From Styela clava (Eukaryota > Chordata > Ascidiacea > Stolidobranchia > Styelidae), in NCBI RefSeq assembly GCF_964204865.1, contig NC_135259.1, positions 1,240,001 through 1,304,000 of the forward strand: 64,000 nucleotides of DNA, given 5' to 3'. Of this stretch, positions 21,109 to 30,687 are shown piece by piece; the stretch's first letter is position 1; each line of letters starts with the position of its first letter. Under the pieces are notes generated by a model, which saw only the letters and a list, made by a program, of their open reading frames with translations, was not told where the DNA came from and did no database searches. Made by a program: the position numbers and the translations under genes.

Positions 21109-21496
21109 TGTAGGCAGTAGTGGGATTCAGCCGGTTCGCCCCGGTTCTATAGAACCGTCTCACGGAATTTTATGAGATCAGCGAACCGGTTAGCATTACA
21201 TGACTTTTTGTAACAGAACCGCCTGAAAATTCGACATTTGTATGATGCAACCGGCTGACAAAATATTTGAATCCCACCACTGGATGTAGGATGATATTTA
21301 AGTCCTATCGAAGCTTTATTTATCAATTATTTTATTTTGGTTCTCTGGCATAAACAACACAAATAGTGAACATCTTGATACCAATGTTGAGCTATTTCTT
21401 TCGCTGTACTGCATGTTGTTTAGTGCTATGATTTATGATGTATATATATGTTATATCCATATTATTCTCAAGCATCCTGAACAGTTGTGACAAACA
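21109..21496 (+). repeat. 5' LTR of the Ty3/gypsy relic (split by a MITE)
   Basis: The first 6 bp (TGTAGG) lie at 21109-21114 and the remainder at 21291-21496. The part from 21285 matches the 3' LTR across GATATTTA, ...CTGTACTGCATG..., AGTGCTATGAT and ATCCTGAACAGTTGTG. The two LTRs have diverged considerably, so the insertion is old. Confidence 0.7.
21115..21282. mobile_element. 168-bp hAT MITE inside the 5' LTR
   Basis: Terminal inverted repeats CAGTAGTGGGATTCA and (reverse complement of the right end) CAGTGGTGGGATTCA. A perfect 8-bp target duplication GATGTAGG lies at 21107-21114 and 21283-21290. It is GC-richer than its surroundings and noncoding. Because the duplication copies the first bases of the LTR, this insertion is younger than the retrotransposon. 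Confidence 0.9.
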
Positions 21497-21936
21497 AGTT
21501 GTCAGAATCGGGATAGATTTGAAGCTGCTCGAAGAATTCAAAAAAGTGACAAATCTAGCGATTGCATATCGCTTAATTTGATTGAGAAAAGAATCTTTTA
21601 CATTTACAAGGCTCCTAAAGGTGACGTTGCTGCTGAGTCTCGTGATGATCCCGGATGCCTTAAGAGAAAATTTGTTGAAATATGCTTTCCCAAGTCAAAC
21701 ATACGTGTAACGAGACATCAATGCAGCATGAGAGCACATCACAGATGTCAGATGAATCTAACAATCATTTGTTGTAGACTTGAAAATAAAGCTTGAAAAT
21801 CAAGTCTTGTGATTAGGTGATCTCAAAGATGAGTTGATTGAAGACAGAATTTTGACTGGGGTTTCAGATGATAACCTGCGAAGACAACTGCTAAAAGAAA
21901 CTAATCTTACATTGAAAAAAGCTACTGATATATGTG
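21497..21936 (+). pseudogene. gag-like relic of the Ty3/gypsy element, 5' part
   Basis: Stops interrupt all frames, but the segment before 21937 reads 'GDLKDELIEDRILTGVSDD' and 'LRRQLLKETNLTLKKATDIC', matching the capsid C-terminal pattern of Ty3/gypsy Gag (LIRDRIVxGIxDxxxRxRLLxxxxLTLxxAxxIC). The reading continues after the hAT insertion at 23492 as 'VIHELTSECDQ', showing the insertion split this domain. Confidence 0.65.
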
Positions 21937-23491
21937 CAGTGGCGTAACTACCCATTGGATCTTGTGGATAAATCCAGGGGCGGCATGTTGCATGAGGGCG
22001 GCAAAATGTGGCAAAACGTTTTAAACAAAGCGGAAAAACGTTTTAAATGAACCAAGGCAGTCACATTAAACGACCTAATTTACCACTGAAGCAAAAAAGT
22101 TAAACAAGATATAGTCTAAACCAGGTGTTTTATGGCTCGTGGCCCCCTTCCAGCGCCTTTTTGCACTCGCGGTCTCAGTGTTCGCCATTCCAAAAAACGA
22201 AAAGTGTTGGATTGTATTATGTGTTTACGACCTATTATGGAATGCAAAAGCAAACCACAGACAAGAAAGTAAACGCTCTCCAGTATCAAAGGGAATCTTG
22301 CGCTTAGGACTGCCTGACGAGGTTTCTCGTACTAGGCGCAGTCTTTTTTATAGCTAGACGAATGTCAACATCAAGACGGTTTATAAATTTTGTTTTTGTG
22401 GTAATAAAAATTGGCTTTTGCTCCGACAGAAACCCGAACTTAGTCAATGCGCGTTTCTGTCAAACCTAACTCGCTTGGCAGCAAAGAAACCGATGCCAAC
22501 GGCTTTCACCGGGGGTGATTTTTGTCGCGGTATTTTGGAGTTCAGATAGACGTAATGATTTATTGCTCATTACATACGAGCAATGCCAGCATTAATCACA
22601 TTCTCTGGCATCTCAATTTACTTTGATAAAGTCAACGGAACTGTTGTTGTTGTTTGTACATCTGTCTGTGCTTGAAGGCCGAGGATCGCAGCTATTCATG
22701 TGTTCATCTAAAACGGAACTGTAGTTCCATTTTCGTAATTGCGTCTATAATACGCTAGCGAAGGTGCCATTCTGTAGGTTAGTTAGACCAGACGACCTAC
22801 CGGCGAATTATTTTCATTGGTAGATTTCAAATTCCATTATGATCAAACAAATCACGCACAAAAAAGTGAATACACCCTGGGATCGCAAATAATCCTATTC
22901 AGGTAATGAAACTGCCGTGGAAAGTATACAAACGAGGTCGCTATATAATAAATCATTAGTCTTGTGTCGTGGCCCTCCTCGAACTGCTTCGTGGCCCCTG
23001 TAGGGAGCCCCCGGATGAGAACCACTGCACTAGTACAATCAAGTGATTTTACATTTAAAAATGACGCTACAGCGCCGAACGTCCTGCAATGGTTTGCAAA
23101 CATCGTTTATGTGAATCAACACCTTATTTATTCATGAGTCTCAAGCTTTACCTCAGTGTTGCCGTTTCTTTCGCAAGCTCCGAATAACGAAGTCAAAACC
23201 TAAGTTGATAAAGTTTTACTTGAGATCGACTGTGGGAGAAAGCAGGCTGTCTTTGCCAACAATACTGCCCATTGAAAGTGATTTAGTCGAGACATTATCT
23301 TTTGACGATATAATTTTTGAATTTGCTTCAATGAAAACTAGACATTGAATTTGGAACATTCGATAAAATTTACTATTCACTGCTTTAATTCTTCTGTTGT
23401 GTGGAATTTTATTCAGCTTTTACGACGGTGTCGAGGGGGCAGCATTTCGCGCGAAGATCCAGGGGCGCCACATTGCGTTGTCACGCCACTG
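21937..23491. mobile_element. 1.55-kb hAT-type element inserted in gag, perfect 8-bp TSD
   Basis: Ends CAGTGGCGTAACTA and (reverse complement of right end) CAGTGGCGTGACAA. A perfect 8-bp target duplication TATATGTG lies at 21929-21936 and 23492-23499. Subterminal ATCCAGGGGCG occurs near both ends. Removing it rejoins the gag reading. No transposase coding was recognised; a second repeat (about 22110-23035, with GTGGCCCC patches and GAGAACCACTG near its right end) seems nested inside. So it is a nonautonomous hAT. Confidence 0.82.
22110..23035. mobile_element. Possible second hAT repeat nested in the 21937-23491 element
   Basis: The right end reads GGATGAGAACCACTGCACTAG, resembling the frequent hAT end CAGTGGTTCTCA in reverse complement, and GTGGCCCC occurs near both sides. 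The left end (CCAGGTGTTTTATGG) is degenerate and I found no clean target duplication. Confidence 0.35.
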
Positions 23492-23499
23492 TATATGTG

Positions 23500-24890
23500 T
23501 GATACATGAACTCACGAGTGAATGTGATCAATGACATGTATAATGCTGATAATTTCTAGGCTAGTTCATGGGTGCACACCCTGCGGCCGTCGAAAGTGAA
23601 ATGTGCTGGTGTGTGTGTGTTTTACTGTAAAATAAGTCATGTTTTATGTAGGCACTTGACTGTTAACGGAAAATCACAGCAATAGTTGTGTCTTTAACGG
23701 AAAATAAGTGATCAGTATCTGAAAAGTAACAGTTCTAAACATCCCTTCATATCTCTAAGACGAAAAAAGGTCTTACATTATCACAAATGCCATGACAGGA
23801 GCGCAGCCAGCCAGAATCGGAATAAGAAATTTCCATTCAACAGCTTCTGAAACATGGTAGCGATGACGCTACTAGTTAAAGAGCCTGCTTTTTCGGCGCA
23901 TAGTGATAATTTATATTGCGCAAAATATCTAATCTAATGCCTATACGAGCATTTAAAATATCTTGCTAATTGAAGCCAATAAAAATCGCAATTTCATAGA
24001 CCTATGGTAAAATAAACGCAATATTTCTACTGTAAAATATCACACAATCTGCAGACATTGCAATACGTGTCAAACTTGTCCGATTATATTTAGTGTTGAT
24101 TAGTATGTCTGCGATATAGCGAATTCGTTATCGCCGTTAAAAAAATCCCAAACAGTATACATATATATATTTTATTTTAGTACAATAAAAAAATGATTAA
24201 ACATACTTCACATTGATTAGTTTATATATCATCATAATCCGTATATGTTAGTCGTTGTCATAATCTGATAAAAAGCCAAGTGCGACCCCCGACGGTAATT
24301 CTAGCAATGAGTAAAAGGTACAATGTGGACACAAATACTTGTTTCAACTCCAGTAATTGTGATGAAATTCCCAAGTTAGCATAATGACTAAATTTGGCGA
24401 TTTACAATGTCAAAAATAATGTGTTTTATATGTCGCGGCATCCTAAAACAAAAGTTACGGTGTTTTTTGTTCATATTTTATAACATCGTTTTCAGTCTTA
24501 ATATTTTTTCCCTTATTTTCAGTCGGTAATTTTTAGTTTCAGATTCACCATTCCGATTATTTTTAGCGATGTTTTGAGATGGGGAGATTTCCAAAAAGAG
24601 GTTACCAACATAATGTCGATGTTAGCGGCCTAAATAACCACGCTAAGCTGACCAAAACAATCAGCGACTTGAATAAAATTAGCTCTGTAAAAAAGCACGC
24701 GTTATTCGCAACTTTCAGGTTTCCCGAAAATGTTAACAGGAGGCTCGAGGCGGACGCTCTGACTGCACCAATAACAAATGCCATTATTGTTCAAAATATA
24801 CAATTTCTACAGTTATTCCTTAATAAGCCTGTTGCCGATAATCGCTCAACAACTTTCATTGTCTGACCAAACGAACAGTTTGCAAGAAAT
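23500..24890. other. Interior of the Ty3/gypsy relic, mostly unrecognised
   Basis: After the rejoined gag codons the sequence loses similarity. 'GGTGCACACCCTGCGGCC' at about 23571-23588 looks like the start of a further nonautonomous hAT, with no end identified. An ORF at 24579-24866 (begins MGRFPKRGYQHNVDVSG) could be a gag-protease linker fragment but has no diagnostic motif. Confidence 0.35.
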
Positions 24891-24899
24891 AAAAAATAA

Positions 24900-25215
24900 T
24901 TGCCATGTCCGCTCCACTTTTGATTGGCTATGGATCTAGTGATAGAATTCCTACAATTAAATCTGTTGTTATGAAATGTATATTTCGTAATGTCCCATAT
25001 TTGCTTAAATTTCAAGTTGTTGATAGCAATGTCACACCTATTCTTGGAATCAAGGATTGCTTAACTTAAAATGCTAGGAATGCGGAGATGAGAAATTCGG
25101 AAGAAGTGCATGATCAATTGCTGTACAAAAGTAGCCAACAGAAAAAATATTTTGATGAGTCTTCAAAATTGCTACCTAATTTAAGCCCAGGTGATAAACG
25201 CAGAATGTAAACCAA
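24900..25215 (+). pseudogene. Protease end fused to post-integrase tail (pol relic)
   Basis: Around 24928-25067 the frame reads 'IGYGSSDRIPTIKSVV' and '...LLKFQVVDSNVTPILGIKDC', matching the C-terminal flap-to-end region of gypsy retropepsins (GGxxIPTxGxxxLxC...VTPILGLxxC). Directly after it comes 'KYFDESSKLLPNLSPGDKRRM', the conserved tail found after integrase (YYDRSAKxLxxLxxGDxVRM), followed further on by 'YRRNRRHVQQ' near 25290. RT, RNase H and integrase are thus cleanly missing between them. This is an internal deletion relic. Confidence 0.6.
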
Positions 25216-25599
25216 ATAAGGATATGACATGAAAGGTGCCATATGCCATAGTCATCACTTACCAATTTCTTACATTGGTGAATCTGATAGAAGAAGATAT
25301 CGTCGCAATCGCAGACATGTCCAGCAAATAAATCTTACTTTCCCCGCACAGAAAAAGATGTCGATTATGATGATGTTCCTTGTCAAGATAATATTCGTAA
25401 TGATAATTATCATTTTGTGCCAGTATGACTTTCACTAGAAGTGGAAGGAGAATTCCAGAAGGGATTTTGTGGAGTGCATATTGCATTTTTGCTGATTGAT
25501 GACAAATTGTTGTAAATGAAATGTGAACATTCCAATTCTTATGGCTATAATGTGCATTAGTGTTGTATTTTCATGTGTGGATTTTGTTTCTAATTTTTT

Positions 25600-25790
25600 A
25601 AAGAAAAAGGGATGTACGGTGATATTTATGACGTCATTATCAAAGACACCATTATTTATGTCGCTTGATGTCAATTTGAGCCCTCTCTCTTGCTGTTCTG
25701 CATGCTGATTAGTGCTATGATTCATGATGTCTATGTTATATTCATAATATACTCAATCATCCTGAACAGTTGTGTGTTTACAAACAAACA
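25600..25790 (+). repeat. Polypurine tract and 3' LTR of the Ty3/gypsy relic
   Basis: AAAGAAAAAGGGA (25600-25612) is a polypurine tract abutting TGTACGGTG at 25613. The LTR runs 178 bp to ...TTTACAAACAAACA at 25790, followed by the TTGGA duplication. It shares blocks with 21291-21496. Confidence 0.75.
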
Positions 25791-25795
25791 TTGGA

Positions 25796-26290
25796 GATGA
25801 CACGCGCGACTGTGAAGCGTCCTCTCTTTCTAGAACATAAGAAAGGAGTTGCACTGGCGGCTGTGCAAATAATAGATCGAGTAGCACAAACCACCCATGT
25901 TGTGTAATAGGAAGATTATATTTACGCAAGCCTAAACGCACGGCCTCAAACACGATCTCGTTGAAAGGTTCAACTTGGCAGTTTTCAATTGGATGATAAG
26001 ACGACAATTGACTGGTGGCTACACAACGTTTCAGCAGAATTTTTTATATCAGTTAGGCATAAAGGATTTTCCTCAATCGGAGCGAATAAAACTAGGGTGT
26101 CCGCATCAAGCAAATACTTTTTCAAAACAGATTGGTGCTGAACCCGGAGAAAGATTGGTGAAATGAAATTCAAATGGAAATCTAGAATATCCAATATCCA
26201 TCAACTATGGTTAGCATGTATACATTCTTTGCCCGTGATGGAAAAGTTTTTTTGACGTCTATACTCAGTCTTTCAAACGGTCGTGTCGCC
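25796..26290 (-). pseudogene. Integrase relic of another Ty3/gypsy element
   Basis: Reading the minus strand, 'DILDFHLNFI...' is a decayed 'DEYSRFPF.FP'-type integrase segment near 26170-26200. 'SYHPIENCQVEPFNEIVFEAVRLGLRKYNLP' (about 25905-26000) corresponds to the YNPxGNGQxERFNxxxxxxxxxAL region of retroviral-type integrases, with key Gly and Arg residues changed. Frameshifts separate the parts. It abuts the LTR of the plus-strand element, and the same junction recurs at 45974-46300. Confidence 0.6.
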
Positions 26291-26299
26291 CTGAATATA

Positions 26300-27735
26300 G
26301 CACGTGATCGGTCTTCATCTCATTTGAACTTATGGTAAAAACTGAACTACCATTCTGAAAAGTCTACATATATTTCACAATCACAATAGTCTGCCTATTG
26401 CATTTGATGGCTATTTTGAAAAAACAAAATTGGCCTCACTCTATTAATTTCGATTTTCACATTCCAAAACACGAAATTGTTTTAGATATAAGGGAGTTTT
26501 AGGTTTTCCTTTCCAAAGGTAAACTCAACAAACATTTTAATCACAATAGGTTTCGTTTAAATAACAATGACAATCGGTTTTTACGATGTTACTGTAGCTT
26601 TCAGTCATACAGATGTGTTGCTTTAATTTACAATATTTATCTATTAGAATAATGTGTATTTATATCATTTATTGGTTTTTTTTCCAATGACACGGCTAAC
26701 TTTCAATATTTTTTTTCAGAAATTTTCGGAAATCAAATGAATGAAATTGAAACTAATATATATATATTTTCAGAAACGATATAAATTCCGAATCGACAAT
26801 AAAGTAAGCGTCTATAAAGAATATTTTAGATATAACGAAACATGTTTAAACGACACTGATTTTCATAATTTTTCTTAATTATATGCCTCAACGCAATTTT
26901 TGCCTATATGAATCGTAAATATTTGCGGCCATCGGTTGAGGTCAAATAACTTCACTTTGCGGAAATATCTGAATGCAAAAGTAAAAAAGAATTTTGCATA
27001 ATAAACCAGTCATAAGTTTTGGCGTACATTATTATCATTTCAAATAATAATATCTTCTTAAAGACATTAAGAAAGAAAAGCTATCAAACAAATTTTCATT
27101 GAATGTTTAGTTTCCGCGCCTAGTTTTCGATACATTTCCGTTAAATCTCTGAGTATTTGTGTTTTGAAGGAATATGATCAGAAATAAATATGCCAATTCA
27201 ATCTCGTTATGGATTCTGATAATTGGTCCAAACACTTAGGGGATACTGACAATAATATAAATTGCAACACGAACTTTACAACCCAGATGCATGTGATGAT
27301 GCGTCTGATGCATGCTTATAATGCTCAAATAGACAAAAACCCGAATCCTGGATTCCACATTGGGAATAGGGAGACAAAGTTTAAAAAAAAGTTGTCAATA
27401 TATAAAAGAATACTTCGCATGAGCAAAAAAACTTTTAAATTTTAGTTTTTCGAAATCATCAGCTTGGAGTCCGACCGGGAGTATTGGGCTTACTTATTTA
27501 CAGGTTGAAGGGTTATACTATTAATGCCGGAATTATGATCCGCTGGGAGAACATCTTCTTTGATTATTTGGCAATTCAAGGCCGTAGAATATGAATTTGA
27601 ACATATTTTGTTTTATCAGACCCCATATAGAAGAATTTTTTTGTCACGGGATCGATTCACTCTTCTACGTGAAGAATTGATTGGAAATTTAAATTCAATT
27701 CAAAATAAACGAAACCGGACGACAGAAAAAAATGT
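26300..27735. other. Noncoding stretch with dispersed-repeat segments
   Basis: 26478-26640 (TTTTAGATATAAGGGAGTTTTAGG...TTTTTACGATGTTACTGTA) is a diverged direct copy of 30510-30640. 26815-27450, including ATGGATTCTGATAATTGG, recurs in reverse complement within 34228-34870. It therefore belongs to an unclassified interspersed repeat of at least several hundred bp. No transposase or RT motif was seen. Confidence 0.45.
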
Positions 27736-28185
27736 TCAGTAGACCGTACTGTTGATCATTTGTTGTTGGGGTGTGAAGTACCTGTGCTTCTGGTTAGGCA
27801 GTAGATAATGATGATCTGCTTCGATATTTTCCCAAGCTTGCAAAAAGATTCTGCCAAAGAAACGACAAAAGATCTCGTTGCTCGCAACTCCCAGGGACAC
27901 ACAATCTCTTATGGTTCGCCTGTTTATAATAGCCAAATCAACCAGGTGGAAGACCATAAAAGGACGAGTCACCGTTATGTGCTGTTTCGTAACGCTGTCC
28001 CATCTTCGGACTCTGATGTGGGCCCTCTTGCTTCCTGATCCCATTCTCTTCCGTGGTTCATGGATCCTAACTAAATTCCTCACCATCTGAAACTTTCTGA
28101 CAACAATTAACAACAACTCTAATATTTTTGCATATTCATCTTCGCTGCTGCTGTAGTCAGTCACTGTCTTCGCTAACATTACCAC
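27736..28185 (-). CDS. Unrecognised 149-codon ORF, possible transposon-derived fragment
   Basis: The frame starts with an acidic stretch (DYSSSEDEYAKILELLLIVV), then arginine-rich sequence and 'FCRFFGRIFLQAWENIEADHHYLLPNQ'. Acidic-then-hydrophobic starts occur in HARBI1/Harbinger transposases, but no DDE motif or second gene is present and no splice sites extend it. It sits in repeat-rich DNA, so a decayed transposon gene is more likely than a host gene. Confidence 0.22.
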   Translation of the reverse strand: MVMLAKTVTDYSSSEDEYAKILELLLIVVRKFQMVRNLVRIHEPRKRMGSGSKRAHIRVRRWDSVTKQHITVTRPFMVFHLVDLAIINRRTIRDCVSLGVASNEIFCRFFGRIFLQAWENIEADHHYLLPNQKHRYFTPQQQMINSTVY

Positions 28186-29459
28186 TATGTGGGAAGCGAA
28201 TTCTCATTCTCATCCATTTCTTTACTATTTAAATAATTACTTCCTCTCCCAAACCAACCACGTTGAAATTCCTGCATATTACTTTTAAGCCAGTCAATAT
28301 TAGAAGCAAAACTCAACCAAAAATATTATCAGGTTTCGAGGAAATTTAACTAATAATCAAACATACATATGAATCTCGGTAACAGAGTTACACTATCATC
28401 CTATTTCTACTCTTTTCAAGTGTCTTGGTTTATTTATGAAAGCAAGACATCTTGAACTGGATAACATTGGCGGATGTGACGATTTAGTGACAGTTGGTAA
28501 AACTAGAGTCAGCAACGACCAACAAACTTTTTTTTACCAAATCAAAGTATACATTACTGTGATTTTTTCGACTCTGCGATAACGCTTCACTTATACCTGA
28601 AAAATTCGACGAATTTCGACTACTACCGACACCGCATTTTAACCGACATCAATATAAACAAACAAACTTGGCTGATCACAAAATATATATAAAACATTTG
28701 CTGACGCTAAATAGGCGCAAACGAGAGAGCAGGTTCAGACGATTTCAGGCTAATCACCGCTTTCTCTCTTGCTATTCTGGTTCGTTCTATAGAATGAAAT
28801 TAACCCAATGTCCCGGAAACGATCCCGTCGTCGTTAAATGGCTAATTGCAGTAGGTGGTGTCTTTCAATGATGATGATGAACCCTTGTCCTGACGGTATT
28901 TCCGGCTAACTACATAATCCACAGTCCACACCATAAGAAACAATGAAAAAAATATAAACAAAAGGCAAAAAAATAAAACAAACAAATAAATATAAAACCA
29001 AGTGCAGTTTCACGTGGAAAATACACTATTAACACAATATGTAACACTTGGACGAAAGAACAACGTTTTATAACATTACTGGTAATTTTGGTATACATGT
29101 ACCTTATTTATATACCAAGAAAGAAATTTTTCAGAATTTGATAACGTGTAATCAATGCATTAACATTAGATATACAAGATTCAATGGAGTAGCAAGCTAC
29201 ACTTGCTATGGTGTACTATTTAGTAAGGCAGTGAGTGACTCTGCAACATCGCTGTCAAACCAAATTTTTATGAAGCAAGGAATTAAATCTGGCAACAATA
29301 ATTGGTTAGAAACCTTTGTTGACGAAGGTCATAATGAGATCATAAAATATGCACAAAGAACCGATGCTGGGCTTTAAGCATATTCCTCTGAAATTACATT
29401 GTCACAGTCATCCATCCGATCATCGTTACAAATAACTTCTGTTGTCGAGTTGGCCCATC
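28186..29459. other. Non-genic stretch
   Basis: Only short frames occur (for example 29048-29377, non-ATG start, no motif). Simple-sequence patches of ATG (28868-28880) and A-rich runs (28940-28990) are present. Nothing else supported. Confidence 0.45.
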
Positions 29460-29467
29460 ATATAGAT

Positions 29468-30336
29468 CAGGGTGGTCCAAACCCAGGCCCGCGGGCCACA
29501 TGTGGCCCGCCTCTTCATTATCTGTGGCCCGTGTCACATTCGGAGAGTAATCAAAAAATCGCATTTCGTGTTGTTTCGTCATAAAACTAATCAGAAAAAT
29601 CTTTTGATATATTGGCATCACTAATGTCACTGAAATAAATAGTGTTATGGCTAGCTGGGGAAACTAGCGAAGTTGAATGATGTGCTTGGCAGTCTAAATT
29701 GTTATCTGGCTTACTAACTTTTTGGTCGGGAATATATGCTAACAATATAGGTAGGGTTATCATATTTTTGTTACCCCAAAGCGGGACGCCTCCAAAGACC
29801 ATAGCTGTGATTTTTGGAATTTCAAATTTACGCATTTGACATTACAGTTTATGCGCTGTCTGTCTGAATATCGGTTACAGTTCGAAAAATAGAAAGGAAT
29901 TTACGTTAACGTTAAGCACCCTTTTGGCGTACGGAACTTACACATAACAAATTGTAGTGATTAAAACAACGGTACAAGCAAAACCACGCATCCACATTCA
30001 GTAATTGGTAATGTTCGTGTATCGTGCTGACTGGCTCAACGCCAAAGTGGGACTTTTGGCTGACCGGTCGGGACGCCGGGACAAGACGTTCAAAAGTGGG
30101 ACCGTCCCGCCTAAATCGGGACGTATGGTAAGCCTAAATATAGGCACCATAGAAAACTAAAAATCGAATGCGGATTCTATTAGCCTAGAATGGCTATGCC
30201 TGATAACTATGTGATTGCACAATAAAGGTGTTTGTTTTGTATTGCACTGTTTACCTATTCCGGGCACTATTGTGGCCCGCGAACAATGCAAAAATAATTT
30301 TGTGGCCCGCGGAGCCGACAACCTTGGACCAACCTG
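29468..30336. mobile_element. Nonautonomous hAT with perfect TSD, carrying a nested MITE
   Basis: Ends CAGGGTGGTCCAAACC and (reverse complement of right end) CAGGTTGGTCCAAGG. A perfect 8-bp target duplication ATATAGAT lies at 29460-29467 and 30337-30344. Both ends carry GTGGCCCGC motifs. Relatives: a reversed copy at 36346-36940, another complete copy at 39355-40092, and a 3' fragment at 47511-47555. No transposase ORF. Confidence 0.9.
29752..30136. mobile_element. 385-bp CGGGAC-type MITE nested in the 29468-30336 element
   Basis: Ends TAGGGTTATCATA and (reverse complement) TAGGCTTACCATACGTCCCG. A perfect 8-bp target duplication AATATAGG lies at 29744-29751 and 30137-30144. Several GGGAC/GTCCC blocks occur near the right end. 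The same family occurs at 50053-50549. It is younger than its host element. Confidence 0.9.
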
Positions 30337-30344
30337 ATATAGAT

Positions 30345-30679
30345 TATAGAGAAATGAAAAAAGATTATTGAAAGTATAGGAAATTCGTTCGTCTATTTGT
30401 TTAAGCATTATCAACACATATCAGATGGTATTCATCTGAATGGGTTTTTCACCAGTCACAACGTTGGTATTTCAATTTATTATTGACAGAATCTCTTGAG
30501 TGTTCAGAAACATTGTTCTAGATATAAGGAGTTCTAGGTTTTCCTTTTAAAGTTTGAATTAACATTTTTAATCTAAATATATGTCGCTTGAATGACAATG
30601 CGTTTGTCTTTTACGATGTTACTGTAACCACTTGGACCTACTTATGAATAAACATTATTTGTACATTCACCCATTATTA
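30345..30679. repeat. Unclassified interspersed repeat segment
   Basis: It contains TTTCAATTTATTATTG (shared with 34395-34415) and the AGATATAAGGAGTTCTAGG...TTTTACGATGTTACTGTAA block shared with 26478-26640. Noncoding. Confidence 0.45.
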
Positions 30680-30687
30680 CTATATCC

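Larger units (their letters stand above)
21104..25795 (+). mobile_element. Ty3/gypsy LTR retrotransposon relic with 5-bp target duplication
   Basis: LTR-like direct repeats lie at 21109-21496 (interrupted by a MITE) and 25613-25790. Both begin TGTA-GG/CGG-TGATATTTA and end near CCTGAACAGTTGTG...CAAACA. The element is bracketed by TTGGA at 21104-21108 and 25791-25795, a perfect 5-bp target duplication. A purine tract AAAGAAAAAGGGA directly precedes the 3' LTR. Just after the 5' LTR is AGTTGTCAGAATCGGG, in the place of a primer-binding site. Internal remnants are gag-like, protease-like and the post-integrase tail of pol; RT, RNase H and the integrase core are deleted. A hAT-type element also sits in the gag region. 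It cannot be autonomous. Confidence 0.8.

Noticed and set aside
25753-26007. Minus-strand frame with integrase-like sequence taken as a host gene
   Set aside because: It has lost conserved glycine and arginine residues, is frameshifted and abuts an LTR; it is a retroelement relic.
29048-29377. 109-codon frame with a non-ATG start
   Set aside because: No ATG at the start, no recognisable domain, lies in repeat-rich DNA.
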